Under the pieces are notes generated by a model, which saw only the letters and a list, made by a program, of their open reading frames with translations, had not been told where the DNA came from and did not search any database. The position numbers and the translations under genes are program-made. From positions 29,193,379 through 29,257,378 of the forward strand of contig OX235263.1 in the NCBI GenBank assembly GCA_944472135.2: a stretch of DNA of 64,000 bases, read 5' to 3'. This stretch comes from Trichobilharzia regenti (taxonomy: Eukaryota > Platyhelminthes > Trematoda > Strigeidida > Schistosomatidae). Positions 34,101-39,639 of this stretch are shown here, in pieces (the stretch's first letter is position 1; every line of letters starts with the position of its first letter).

Positions 34101-34850
34101 GACGACCAACTCGCCGCCCGCTTCCCTTTCAGGTTCCACTCGAGCGATGGCCTGGCGTGTGATGTCACTTGATGGTTTCCTGAGAGTATGAACAGCCAAT
34201 CAATCTCCATTTCTTCCTCCCTATTTGTTTCACAATCGGTTCCTGGCTGGTTAGTTCGCTCATTGCCAGAGATCCCTGTTGGTGATCTTTTCTGGCCGGC
34301 CATCTGATATTGAGTGGTATTGAGCGAAGACGACTGTTAATCAATGTCTGAAGTTTGTTTGAGATGCTCTTTATGACGCGCTGGCCAAGTCTCTGATCCG
34401 TATGGTGAGTAGCACTGACTTCACATTGGAGTTAAAAATCCGGATGTTATTTTTGATGCTGAGTGCTGTTGACCTCCACACACACTTGAGAGTAATGAAA
34501 GCTTGAATTTCAAATATTATTGAGAATAATGTGCTAACAAACTGTTACAAGTAAAAAATTAAATAATAATTCCATTTTTCTGCATGAGTAATCAACATTC
34601 TTCATTTCCTTCCTACTCTTTCTTTTTTTTTCTACAGGCAATCATGGATATTTATGCATTCATACCGTTTATATGTATACTGATCACTGTGATTGTTCTT
34701 ATCGCTTTATATCTACCAGAAACAAAAGGTTTTAGTCCAATTTATACTGAATCTGTTTTCAAGGCTCAATTTAGACATTCATCAAGGATCCCGGTAAGTG
34801 AAATGCCTAAAGAAAGAAAAATCAAAATTTTGCATTATGAGATATTTTGA
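4668..34850 (+). CDS. Facilitative hexose transporter (SLC2A/GLUT-like, schistosome SGTP type), multi-exon
   Basis: Nine exons: 4668-4766, 4801-4958, 4995-5119, 5160-5330, 5364-5471, 5507-5694, 15016-15310, 19287-19414, 34638-34793. Joined, they give 476 codons in one frame with 12-TM MFS sugar-transporter hallmarks: [11 protein letters not shown] (about 21-31), an NFT sequon at N37 in the first outer loop, [21 protein letters not shown] (about 276-283; QLS is typical of glucose-type class I GLUTs), DRGGRR, GPGSIPWF..ELF and PETKG. Lengths between motifs match human GLUT1 when the micro-introns are removed. The protein would move glucose passively across a plasma membrane; in schistosomes such carriers serve host glucose uptake. 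Exon 9 either splices onward at the strong GTAAGT at 34794 or reads through to TGA at 34850 (495 residues), with AATAAA at 35009. The transporter family is certain; the paralogue is not. Confidence 0.92.
4767..4800 (+). other. Micro-intron 1 (34 nt)
   Basis: GTAAGT...AAAAG between exons 1 and 2, phase 0. It must be removed, because reading through shifts the frame. Confidence 0.85.
4801..4958 (+). CDS. Hexose transporter exon 2 (outer loop 1, TM2)
   Basis: Begins LIQNFT with an N-glycosylation sequon at residue 37, as in GLUT1's first exofacial loop, which is longer. It then encodes TM2 ([17 protein letters not shown]). The 34-nt intron before it restores the frame exactly. It ends at phase 2 within the Arg codon of the LGR motif. 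Confidence 0.88.
4959..4994 (+). other. Micro-intron 2 (36 nt, in frame, no stop)
   Basis: GTATGT...CTTAG, phase 2. It is a multiple of three with no stop, so retention would add 12 residues after LGR. Motif spacing argues that it is normally spliced. Confidence 0.8.
4995..5119 (+). CDS. Hexose transporter exon 3 (TM3 and GRFIIG motif)
   Basis: Completes the GRKR cytoplasmic motif and runs through TM3 to [11 protein letters not shown]. With the 36-nt intron removed, the distance from LGR to LGRF equals that in GLUT1 (37 residues), which supports splicing. It ends at phase 1. Confidence 0.87.
5120..5159 (+). other. Micro-intron 3 (40 nt)
   Basis: GTATTG...ATTCAG, phase 1. It contains an in-frame stop, so it must be spliced. 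Confidence 0.85.
5160..5330 (+). CDS. Hexose transporter exon 4 (TM4-TM5)
   Basis: Encodes [19 protein letters not shown], the counterpart of GLUT1 VPMYVGEVSP..RGALG, followed by [15 protein letters not shown] and LWPYLLG. The acceptor at 5159 gives the correct motif spacing; an upstream AG at 5146 would shift the frame. Confidence 0.9.
5331..5363 (+). other. Micro-intron 4 (33 nt)
   Basis: GTAACT...TTTTAG, phase 1. The in-frame TAA means that retention would truncate the protein. Confidence 0.85.
5364..5471 (+). CDS. Hexose transporter exon 5 (TM6 and PESP motif)
   Basis: Encodes TM6 and the [10 protein letters not shown] motif at the start of the central cytoplasmic loop (GLUT1 CPESPRFLLI). 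Phase 1 at both ends. Confidence 0.9.
5472..5506 (+). other. Micro-intron 5 (35 nt)
   Basis: GTATTT...TTGCAG, phase 1. Removal joins GAT-G to CC-CTT and restores the GLUT frame. Confidence 0.85.
5507..5694 (+). CDS. Hexose transporter exon 6 (central loop, TM7 QQLSGING)
   Basis: Encodes the central loop (ALLILRG, typical of GLUT helices, then an acidic linker) and enters TM7 with [10 protein letters not shown]. It ends at phase 0 at a GTAAGT donor, opening the 9.3-kb intron. Confidence 0.92.
5695..7060. other. Proximal part of intron 6, no gene recognised
   Basis: AT-rich intronic sequence. An 87-codon open frame at 6436-6699 has no recognisable motif and is probably chance. Confidence 0.6.
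7062..9250 (+). mobile_element. RTE-clade LINE (SR2-like), 5' truncated, in intron 6
   Basis: Homology begins at about 7062 in the linker before the RT domain ([11 protein letters not shown]), so the AP endonuclease is missing. The element ends in an ATAATAATAATA run at about 9231-9248, the usual simple-repeat tail of RTE elements. It is in the same orientation as the host gene. Six other 3' pieces of the same or a closely related family lie at about 21140, 31175, 33945, 42526, 60255 and 63165. Confidence 0.85.
7212..9225 (+). pseudogene. SR2-like RTE reverse transcriptase, frameshifted
   Basis: The main open frame is 7212-8564 (450 codons). It holds the RTE linker ([13 protein letters not shown]), RT motifs [34 protein letters not shown], motif [14 protein letters not shown] (Asp near residue 310), [10 protein letters not shown] and catalytic FADD (411-414). 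The reading frame breaks near 8564 and resumes by 8743, running to 9225 with the C-terminal domain: [51 protein letters not shown] and an RN stop. A further frame change near 7180 separates the upstream linker. The protein copies element RNA by target-primed reverse transcription; frameshifts and truncation make this copy non-autonomous. Confidence 0.88.
9251..11240. other. Middle of intron 6, no gene recognised
   Basis: About 2 kb of AT-rich intron with no long open frame, tandem repeat or recognisable element. Confidence 0.5.
11241..12343 (-). pseudogene. Second RTE-like LINE family, C-terminal RT fragment
   Basis: On the minus strand the fragment starts in the RT catalytic region ([13 protein letters not shown], about 12240-12215). 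It changes frame near 12100, then gives a 236-codon frame (12125-11415): [78 protein letters not shown]. The domain order resembles the SR2-like C-terminus, but the sequence is clearly a different family. The 3' side runs to a CTGT-repeat junction at 11241 (plus-strand reading). The 5' portion of the element is missing. Related pieces lie near 41351, 48508 and 55578. Confidence 0.82.
12455..12680 (+). mobile_element. Sm-alpha-type hammerhead SINE, degenerate
   Basis: Carries the AATCCAGGA-like block near its left end and AAATAGGACAAAATGC..., close to the conserved half of the Sm-alpha hammerhead (helix II, GAAA, helix III). It ends with a CTAGCCACTATCCACC-like block. The CUGAUGA core is mutated and GAAA reads AAAA, so self-cleavage is unlikely. 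Confidence 0.55.
12964..13150 (+). mobile_element. tRNA-derived SINE, family A
   Basis: The polymerase III A box is TGGCACAGTGGTTAGG and the B box is GGTTCGATCTC (13017-13027). A conserved body follows (ACCTGATATCTATGG..., GGGCTACCGATATCC), then a tail with CTGAAAATTCC and GTGTGGAATCAAGCTGTAAT, then an A-rich end. There is no intact tRNA cloverleaf. Confidence 0.8.
13151..15015. other. Distal intron 6, no gene recognised
   Basis: AT-rich intron leading to the exon 7 acceptor. Nothing coding or repetitive identified. Confidence 0.5.
15016..15310 (+). CDS. Hexose transporter exon 7 (TM7-TM10)
   Basis: Opens with [11 protein letters not shown], the continuation of the TM7 motif (GLUT1 VFYYSTSIFE). 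It contains [12 protein letters not shown] and the TM9-10 hydrophobic stretch, and ends in SIGPG at phase 1 before GTAATT. A TTTAG acceptor precedes it. Confidence 0.93.
15655..15990. mobile_element. Two hammerhead SINEs (family B) joined head to head
   Basis: About 15655-15790 is a minus-strand 3' part and 15791-15985 a plus-strand copy, so the 5' sides meet. The plus copy shows the pol III A box (CAGTGACTTAACGGTCTGCG), B box GAGTTCGAACTCC, hammerhead half GAGTTCCAAACTAGGACGAAA, and the family tail ending ATGATGAAATCCTGTAACC. Confidence 0.65.
16384..18828 (+). CDS. Penelope-like element protein (RT + GIY-YIG), uninterrupted
   Basis: An 814-codon open frame with no internal stop. An N-terminal basic region is followed by the PLE RT. 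Motif A is [13 protein letters not shown] (Asp 418), then [17 protein letters not shown], catalytic YVDD (511-514) and NFLDLNVKR. The linker [15 protein letters not shown] and [10 protein letters not shown] follow. The C-terminal GIY-YIG nuclease has the [18 protein letters not shown] block (Cys 718/720, YIG at 724-726) and a TRHIIDTGH histidine pair, ending [16 protein letters not shown]. The enzyme nicks DNA and reverse-transcribes the element. An alternative start is M at 16408. It lies sense in intron 7 of the transporter, with no damage visible. Confidence 0.93.
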   Translation: MYACLQIYMSSSPSLKSFIKGTKCMNFLKRRLPAPTIKSLNQVVTIRCRISRESTKIRFYEQCLQTGCFPRQFLKQVRSAKLPPSQKNLRRITKSHIESSYQYISELKSRLATYDTLLSELNIICWLKFMNFIKELQSKTSEDYETQLTKALVKEKLIEEFPEAPERYVCNLSKLQLNKIELEALSLGFKFHVPKKHISRIDTEAQFEHLYHQLYDLKPLDEDKRGWLKSKLVDIANQYHISPMEKQKMLTEEHRIALKKLYENDEIVIFRPDKGSGVVIMNKADYIHKMMTILNDKEKFQVDNKKDATTSFENKVNKCLKELLMKKLINSETYNKLKSKGGRLPSMYGLPKIHKANVPLRPILSMIDSPCHKLARWLADSIEPIRIKFATHSLKDSYQFSKEVDNIDISDKLMVSYDVTSLFTNVPLMETIDIICKQTDLLPLPETEMKRLLLLCTKDIQFKFNNQLYRQTDGVAMGSPLGPILADIFMGYLEQTQLSSAINGTTYYRRYVDDTFVVCNDMDHASALYDRLNEIHPNIKFTMEYEHNNEFNFLDLNVKRTNEGTVEKSIYRKETWTGQYLHYNSFCPISYKRGLVRTLYDRARKLCSPNRVEEELVFVEKCLRENGYPKGFIQKYSREKDEKEKHPTVEKKKVFICLPYKGDAVSQKIDKRLKGAINRSFPAAKLITVYSTTPSLIHSKLDKYPADVTSNCVYEFTCTCGSKYIGRTERRASIRFSEHIPKNLCLKGSRYSQSAITRHIIDTGHLVEISKSFKILNRQRTANLLRFAEAIAIKRLKPDLCIQKESVINLSLPW
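18829..19235 (+). mobile_element. PLE 3' region with hammerhead-like motif
   Basis: Non-coding tail after the PLE ORF. It includes a CTGATGA core at 19168-19174 followed by GAAA at 19183-19186. Similar core-plus-GAAA blocks occur in other PLE ends of the window (25839, and minus-strand 52255). The right edge of the element near 19232 is approximate. Confidence 0.5.
19287..19414 (+). CDS. Hexose transporter exon 8 (GPGSIPWF, TM11 start)
   Basis: Completes [14 protein letters not shown], the signature after TM10 that includes the conserved Trp of the sugar/cytochalasin site in GLUTs, then [16 protein letters not shown] and the next helix. TTACAG acceptor, GTGAGT donor, phase 1 in and phase 0 out. 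Confidence 0.93.
19415..20045. other. Start of intron 8, no gene recognised
   Basis: Intronic AT-rich sequence with small open frames on both strands, none with support. Confidence 0.5.
20050..20285 (+). mobile_element. tRNA-derived SINE, family D, diverged
   Basis: A degenerate pol III head (GGTGATGCAGTAGTAGCAGG) leads to TAGATTCCCAG in place of a B box. The shared body follows (GCCTGGTAAAGAGGGAAG, CCATCCTGTAAATGGACAGC). The 3' end GAAGCCATATATTCCACTCGG matches other family D copies and SR2-like LINE ends. Confidence 0.6.
20570..20700 (+). mobile_element. PLE terminal fragment
   Basis: Resembles the ends at 19150, 24670 and 31090: TTTCAGGTTGTATACGGTTG, ...CCAATGAAACC, ...CATATTATCCTG, then TTTGTTTAAGTTC. 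No coding part remains. Confidence 0.45.
20897..21110 (+). mobile_element. Hammerhead SINE family B, 5' fragment
   Basis: Matches the 5' part of family B (GAGTTCTAGTGAGAAG, CCAGTGGGGTCCA, GGTAGAAGTTTGAATTC). It stops before the pol III boxes and hammerhead. Confidence 0.5.
21140..21625 (-). pseudogene. SR2-like RTE 3' fragment
   Basis: On the minus strand it encodes the C-terminal domain of the intron 6 element: [42 protein letters not shown], then EVLCSSKN and a TAATAATAGT-type tail. It is 5' truncated and frameshifted near 21400. Confidence 0.85.
22201..22402. mobile_element. Family B hammerhead SINE ends forming a 52-bp perfect hairpin
   Basis: 22201-22252 and 22349-22400 are perfect reverse complements. 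Both are the 3' end of family B. The loop carries the inverted hammerhead-side sequence (GGGAGTACTGAACAGC, TTTCATCCTAG). Confidence 0.75.
22403..22790 (+). mobile_element. Hammerhead SINE family B, near full-length copy
   Basis: The 5' region (GACTTGCTACAGGTTGGAG...) leads to the pol III A box (CAGTGGCTGAATGGTATACG) and B box (GGGTTCTATCCC). A mutated hammerhead block follows (GTACTTCCGACGACTCCG, then ATTAGGATGAAACAGC, then GCTGTCCAGTACTCCC). The tail ends in ACCAAACTATAGAAAAT. Confidence 0.7.
22792..23578. repeat. Inverted repeat flanking a PLE protein fragment
   Basis: The left arm (about 22792-23065) and right arm (about 23301-23578) are reverse complements over about 275 bp with scattered differences, including a C-run and CA repeat at 23506-23525 only on the right. 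The roughly 235-bp spacer encodes a PLE linker fragment. Confidence 0.8.
23078..23320 (+). pseudogene. PLE protein fragment (RT-endonuclease linker)
   Basis: One frame reads [32 protein letters not shown] and [13 protein letters not shown]. It corresponds to the [10 protein letters not shown]...[10 protein letters not shown] region of the intact PLE in intron 7. No RT or GIY-YIG motif remains, and it is bounded by inverted arms. Confidence 0.65.
23690..23960 (+). mobile_element. PLE terminal sequence with hammerhead-like fold
   Basis: CTGAAGA (23847-23853) is followed by GTTCGG (23855-23860), a 9-nt loop, CCGAAC (23870-23875) and GAAA (23876-23879). This is a hammerhead-like core with a perfect 6-bp helix II and one extra A. 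A related block is on the minus strand near 32620-32657. Confidence 0.5.
24070..24660 (+). pseudogene. CR1/L2-like LINE 3' end: RT C-terminus and 3' UTR
   Basis: The protein reads [12 protein letters not shown] and then, after a frame change near 24155, [39 protein letters not shown]. It matches the minus-strand copy at 36175-36717. The 3' UTR ends with GCTGAAAATTCC...TACTGTTTTTGGAATAAAGC, followed by an ATTATC-type tail. No RT catalytic motif remains. Confidence 0.72.
24670..24790 (+). mobile_element. PLE terminal fragment
   Basis: Similar to 20570-20700: GATTGTATACAGTTGACAAA, ...TATTATATTATCC, ...CTTTGTTCAAATT. Confidence 0.4.
25147..25173. repeat. (TA)n microsatellite
   Basis: About 13 TA units inside the left arm of the PLE inverted repeat; the right arm has a shorter, interrupted version. 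Confidence 0.85.
25225..25653 (+). pseudogene. PLE C-terminal fragment, GIY-YIG endonuclease
   Basis: 142 open codons: [42 protein letters not shown], and [25 protein letters not shown]. The nuclease signature (Tyr, YIG, following Arg, CxC and H...H) is intact, but the whole RT is missing. The apparent start is a GTG at the edge of the inverted arm, so this is a truncated insert and not a gene. Confidence 0.85.
26488..26690 (+). mobile_element. tRNA-derived SINE, family A
   Basis: A box TGGCGCAATGGTTAGG and B box GGTTCGATCCC (26541-26551). Full body and tail (GTGTGGAATCAAGCTGTAAT) with an A-rich end. Confidence 0.85.
27117..28963 (+). mobile_element. PLE fragment bounded by inverted terminal sequence
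   Basis: About 27117-27190 and about 28889-28963 are inverted copies (AAAATCAAAACAAGTGATT..., GAATTTATCATCAAGC). Between them lie the RT and endonuclease of a second PLE subfamily, with its A/T-rich 3' UTR. Confidence 0.7.
27188..28408 (+). pseudogene. PLE RT/GIY-YIG remnant, frameshifted
   Basis: It starts within RT motif A ([10 protein letters not shown] near 27190) and meets a stop near 27298. The main frame, 27296-28156, has [42 protein letters not shown] and [15 protein letters not shown]. The YIG Gly is replaced by Ser. A stop at 28154-28156 truncates it. The final part continues in another frame ([22 protein letters not shown]) to about 28408. It is inactive. Confidence 0.85.
28964..29520. 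other. No gene recognised
   Basis: AT-rich intron sequence between a PLE and a SINE. Confidence 0.5.
29523..29697 (-). mobile_element. tRNA-derived SINE, family A
   Basis: Minus-strand copy. The B box complement GGGATCGAACC and A box complement CCTAACCACTGTGCCA are both clear. The tail complement AGCTTGATTCCACGCTGTAC lies at the left end. Confidence 0.85.
30610..31135 (+). mobile_element. PLE C-terminal remnant and 3' end
   Basis: A short frame [15 protein letters not shown] (about 30637-30682) equals the last residues of the PLE protein. A 3' region follows, ending in a GTAAGCAGTTGAAGAG...CGAAATAAAACG block like other PLE ends here. Confidence 0.6.
31175..32350 (-). pseudogene. SR2-like RTE 3' half, decayed
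   Basis: The minus strand runs from the RT motif B region (YYGVQ near 32340, [16 protein letters not shown] equivalents) through [10 protein letters not shown] and [10 protein letters not shown] to [17 protein letters not shown] and a (TAATA)n tail at about 31178-31195. Many frameshifts and stops. It represents a subfamily distinct from the intron 6 copy and closer to 42526-42780. Confidence 0.8.
32398..32460 (-). mobile_element. CR1/L2-like LINE 3' tip
   Basis: Complement of GCTGAAAATTCCACAC...GTACTGTTTCTGGAATAAA, the 3' end of the LINE seen at 24070-24660 and 35865-36717. Confidence 0.5.
32575..32680 (-). mobile_element. PLE terminal fragment with hammerhead-like block
   Basis: The complement reads CTGAAGAAGTTTGGACC, then GATTGCCGAACAAAACG. 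It matches 23847-23882, with GAAA changed to CAAA and a weakened helix II. Confidence 0.5.
33215..33394 (-). mobile_element. tRNA-derived SINE, family A
   Basis: Minus-strand copy with B box complement GGGATCGAACC and A box complement CTAAGCACTGTGCCACC. Confidence 0.82.
33945..34505 (-). pseudogene. SR2-like RTE 3' fragment
   Basis: Minus-strand C-terminal domain (frame 34303-33959: [44 protein letters not shown]). The upstream part (LLYGSETWR equivalents, [12 protein letters not shown]) is in other frames to about 34505. It sits only about 130 bp before exon 9. Confidence 0.85.
34638..34793 (+). CDS. Hexose transporter exon 9 (TM12, PETKG)
   Basis: Preceded by a long pyrimidine tract and CTACAG. 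Encodes the last membrane helix and [11 protein letters not shown], the conserved C-terminal GLUT motif, then a cytoplasmic tail. A consensus GTAAGT follows at 34794, but the frame stays open to TGA at 34848-34850, so this may be the terminal exon. I found no convincing further exon. Confidence 0.9.
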
Positions 34851-35514
34851 GGAATCATTAAGATGGTATGATCTATTTAAAAATTGCTTAATGTTAATTA
34901 TTCACAGAACACTTTGTGACATGAACTTGTCATATACCATATATCGCGTAAATGCCTGCATAATAGGCACTGGCATACACTTGAAACTCAGTTGGGAAAT
35001 TCGCTGAGAATAAATAAATATCGAAATATGTAAAGGTTTGCGCATTAAAATAGTCACGACTATTTTTTTTTTGTGTGCTCAGAACAACTTGTCATCTTGT
35101 TAGTGATCATTAAACATTAAACAAGGCCATTCAGTAGTTAACAAAATAATGACATCTTAATCTAAGATCTGATGGTACTTTAAGTATTTCAAAAGTCTAG
35201 AATGTATCGTACATCTTTCATCAATCTCAAGTTATTGCTAGATAGTTCCAAGCGTAAATATTATCAAGGTTCAATTTGGAAGAGAAAAAAGCCTGGTCAA
35301 GAATGATTACAAAATTATTAGCGATCGGCACAAAATACTCACCGTCATTCATTATATATACTTAATTCAGTTAAGAATTTAGGCTAGAACAACTGTGGTT
35401 TATCTGATTGCTTGGTGATCTTAGGCAATATTTCATATTCTAAGTAAAATAATTGATGATGAATAGAGCAACACATTTTACAACATGTAAAGCTGTCTTC
35501 GTAGAAAAGAAATA

Positions 35515-35860
35515 ATATTCTAGTGTTGGTTTGTACGGATTTGTTTGATTACAAAATTTCATCACGAGCTGACATTGGTTAGAGAACCATTGGAAAACCT
35601 GAGAGTATTGGACAGCTAGCTGTTCCGTCATAGTTTGGGACTCTTCATCAGTACGCATCCACCGTCAGGGTTTGAACCCAGGAAATACTTGTTACAAGGC
35701 TAGCAAGCTTGTATACCATTAAGCCACTGGGACCCGATCCAATGGCCTTTGAATTATAACTTCTGTTAATTCACGACATAGCGCAACCACTAGCCAATGT
35801 CTTCGGTGAGTATTTGTCCTCACACCCGACCCGGTCATGATGAAATCCTGTAACCAATCA
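35515..35860 (-). mobile_element. Hammerhead SINE family B
   Basis: Minus-strand copy. Tail complement ATTTCATCACGAGCTGACAT, hammerhead complement near 35600-35650, B box complement GGGTTTGAACCC, A box complement CATTAAGCCACTGGGACCCG, then the 5' body. Confidence 0.72.
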
Positions 35861-35864
35861 AATA

Positions 35865-36717
35865 ATAATAACAGCTTTATTCCAAACAGTATTTGTGGTA
35901 CAGGTATGGAATTTTCAGCGTGCATTACAGTATATTGCATCTAATTACCTCATAAATTATATAAGATTTTTAAAAATCAAAGATAAATAAATAAAAATAA
36001 AATAAGTTATAAATAAATAAAATAAATAAATATCAAAAATTAAGAAAAAAACAGCGTAGAGTATTTCATTTCAAACAATGCAACACAGGATTTGAAATAT
36101 AAAGTTGATGTGTGGTAGTAGATGAGATCAACAGTGTAGTAGTAACGAGGAAAGGAAAAGAAAACCTAATGAGACTATTTGTTAGAGTGCTGCAGTAAGT
36201 TTATCGTGTCATACCTAACGGATTTCTCATCACATAACAGCTTTGCCAGATATGGTATTGTGGACTTTTTGTATTTGGTAGTCCTAGCATATAGCCTCCT
36301 ATAGCTGCTTCTAGTTCTTCCAGATGAAATGCAAGGAGAGAGCTGTGTATAGAGAGGATGCTCGGGGTCCGACAATATTGTATTCACTAGTTTCTTACAT
36401 GACATTATATGTCTATCTACAATAGTGTTCACCAGTTGGTTTAACGATATCCCACTTGCCCTACTAACAGCTTTTAGTGCCCTTCTCAGCGAAGCAAAGT
36501 CTTTCTTAAGTAGTCCAGGAAAGACTAATGGGGAGCAGTAAAGGGGGATGGGTAGAATACAAGAATTTACAAACTGAGAAAGTAAAGACTGGTTTATGCC
36601 AGACTGCCTAAATTTCCTAATGTAGAACGTTAAGCGAAACATCTTTCTAGTAACTAGCAAGATGTGGGAATACTGATTGCTTGACCTTGGCGGCCTGCTT
36701 AAATCTTGGGCTACCAA
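35865..36717 (-). pseudogene. CR1/L2-like LINE 3' end: RT C-terminus and 3' UTR
   Basis: Frame 36717-36175 (180 codons) gives [82 protein letters not shown]. The catalytic RT is missing. The 3' UTR ends at 35871-35919 (minus) with GCTGAAAATTCCATACCTGT...GGAATAAAGCTGT and a TTATTATTA tail at 35860-35870. The coding end and the UTR tip also occur together at 24070-24660. Confidence 0.78.
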
Positions 36718-36892
36718 TTACCTTAAACATTACAAATCATATTGCGTCTAATTTCTCATTTCTAATTGATATTTTAATCAATAAATCTTATTCAAATATG
36801 ACCTCAAATCGGATTATTTATTCTCGTGAATATCTAATATCTTTAAAACCTACTGATCTGCAAATCACTACAAACCAACACATGAATATTCA

Positions 36893-37262
36893 CGAGATGC
36901 TCACTGGCGACTGGTCCTATTCAGGCAGTTAACCTGCGGTTCTAGTAGGAACCCGTGACCAGTAGGGTGCAGCAGGTCGGGGTGAGGACATACTTGCGGA
37001 AGACATTGGCTAGTGGTCGCGCTATGTCATGAATTGGCAGAAGTTAGAATTCATGCACTGGCCATTGGATCGGCTCCCAGTGGCTCAATGGTCTACGAGC
37101 TCGCTAGCCTTGTAACCAGAAGGCTCTGGGTCCAAAACCTGATGGCGAGTGCGTACTGATGAAGACTCCCAAACTATGAAGAAACAACTGGCTATCCGAT
37201 ACTCTTAGGATTTCCAATGGTTCTCTAACCAATGCCAGCTCATGATGAAATCCTGTAACCAA
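36893..37262 (+). mobile_element. Hammerhead SINE family B, dead-ribozyme subfamily
   Basis: Full-length copy: GGCGACTGGTCCTATTCAGG 5' end, A box CAGTGGCTCAATGGTCTACG, B-box region GGGTCCAAAACC, then ACTATGAAGAAACAACTGGC where active forms read CTAGGACGAAACAGCTGTC. Its closest relative is at 39071-39440. Confidence 0.78.
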
Positions 37263-38435
37263 ATAATATTCTGTATTAAATTAAGAGTAAACAATTTTAT
37301 GAGGTTTCAAAAACTTTACTTTTTACACAGTCGTGTGAATTGATATGCAATTATGTGAAATATTTCATGAAATATTGAGGATTTTAATTTCGTTATTAAA
37401 CCATCTTATTTACAAAAGTTTCAAATAAGCTGAAATTTCAAACAGTTTATGTAGACGTAACATTTTCTAGCACTACAAAGCAGTAAATTAAAACAGACAG
37501 TTTGCAATGAAGACCAAAGGCGTACATGGAACTTTGACGTAACGTGCAATAGTAAGCTTATAAAGTATAATCCAAATTCTCTCTTAGCGCATGACTATTT
37601 CTCCCAAGTTTTTAACTCAGTTTAGTTGACCTTGTGGCCATAAACAGTTCAACACTGGATTTAATTTTAGAGTTAGATTCCAATCTAAGTTTGCCAATAA
37701 CCATCTTTGTATTTGATGAGAACAAATTGTGAAGACGGCTGAGGTAAAAGACAAACTTGTTGAAGTGCTTCAAATGCCTATCTGTATAGTGATGAGAATA
37801 AGGATAGCGTACACTCCAAGGTGTATTCACGAGAATCAAACTATTAAATATGCTTTAATTTAGGAAGAATTACATGCCTGTAAGATTCACACAAACATTA
37901 GAACTGAATTAAACTAGCGCGCATTTCTCAATATCACTAAATCGGTTTCGTGGGAAATATTAGACAAGAATAGAAGATTTGAGTTTATCTTTTGTTGTTA
38001 AGGTAGTCTTATAGTACCTATATAGGTTAGCAAGTGATTTCAAACACACTTCCCCGACTTTCACAGTACTAGATTGTTTTGAAGCGTGATCTGATTATTT
38101 TATCGAACATGCGGTCACATATACGAAGCTGAAGTTATATTATTTAACACGTCTACCAGGAGTGAACCGTCAAATTCGAAAGCGACATTTACACTGAAGT
38201 CATAACTCATCACTTAAGTCTTTAACTTACAATGTGTAAAACCAAAGCAACTTACTGAAATTAACAAACTGTAACTCAATTTCACTGTATAGTTATCAAT
38301 AACATCATTTAGCAGGGTAAACTTAAGGTTAGAATAGACAGATAACACCATGATGTTAACCTTAGTTTTGACAGGCATCTCAGTCAACTCCAAATTTTGT
38401 TCTTATAACTGTTTATGACTATAAATTAATTATTC
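37263..38435. other. No gene recognised
   Basis: AT-rich, no supported coding or repeat feature. Confidence 0.5.
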
Positions 38436-38436
38436 C

Positions 38437-38630
38437 AGCTGTTCGTCCGTAGCACAGTGATTAGGACTCTCGTCGACCATGCACATGGTCCTGGGTTTGA
38501 TCCTCTGCCGATGCACACCTGATATCGATTAGTCGGCCTGCAAAATTTGGGCTACTGATATCACATGCTGAAAAATTCCATACATGTACGAAAAATGTGG
38601 TGTGGAATCCAGCTATAATAAAAAATTCAT
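38437..38630 (+). mobile_element. tRNA-derived SINE, family A
   Basis: A box AGCACAGTGATTAGG, B box GGTTTGATCC, body and tail (GTGTGGAATCCAGC) recognisable but diverged. Confidence 0.75.
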
Positions 38631-39070
38631 TTTATCATAAAAAGTCAGCTAGTGCTAAAACTGTTAAAAACAGATGACTTTAGTTTGCCTTCACCTTTTC
38701 GTAGTTAGTCATAGAATAAATACGAAAGAGTTTTTGACTGTGGGATTTATTAATTCAACCGACGACGACGACGACGACAAAACCCGGATACTGGGTATGG
38801 ATACAAATGTATTTTTGATACCTTCCAAAAATAACATAAGCAAATCACTAGTTCACATGTAAATAAGGAAACTTGAACACAGTAAGAGGGAAATAGAAAA
38901 AAAAGGAACTTTAACCTATCAATTAAAGTAGAAAACATTAAGCTATTTTTTGGTGATTGGTTATCTCAGAGTTAGACGGTTTGACTGGAATAGTTTTCAT
39001 TTTCAATTCCAAAAAAGTGAAGAATTTACTTTTGCAAACTTGCTCAACAAAATCATTGTATAAATATATA

Positions 39071-39440
39071 GATGCTCACTGGCGACTGGTCCTATTCAGG
39101 CAGTTAACCTGCGGTTCTAGTAGGAACCCGTGACCAGTAGGGTGCAGCAGGTTGAAGGTGAAGCAGTAACTCATCGGAAAAGAGACATTGGCTAGTGGTC
39201 GCGCTATGTCATGAATTGGCAGAAGTTAGAATTCATGCACTGGCCATTGGATCGGCTCCTAGTGGCTCAATGGTCTACGAGCTCTCTAGCCTTGTAACCA
39301 AAATGTCCTGGGTCCAAAACCTGATGGCGGATGCGTACTGATGAAGACTCCCAAACTATGAAGAAACAACTGGCTATCCGATACTCTTAGGATTTCCAAT
39401 GGTTCTCTAACCAATGCCAGCTCATGATAAAATCCTCCTC
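39071..39440 (+). mobile_element. Hammerhead SINE family B, dead-ribozyme subfamily
   Basis: Nearly the same as 36893-37262, including the disrupted CTATGAAGAAACAACTGGC block. The two differ in a central stretch near 39152-39180. Confidence 0.78.
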
Positions 39441-39639
39441 CAGTCAAACAAAAAATCCCTACAAAACCAGTACTTGAAAGTTATTTATCATTCCAGAAGA
39501 ATACTAACAAATATTGTTGGGGTTAGTATAATTAGTCAGTAAGTCAACTAGACACTTATTCGTTATTCGTAAGGTTGAAACTTTGATGCCCAACTTCAAT
39601 TTAAAGATATTTGTGTAGACTCTGAGGTGCAGTATTCAT

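Noticed and set aside
38761..38778. (GAC)n coding Asp run
   Set aside because: Short microsatellite in non-coding sequence; no gene context.
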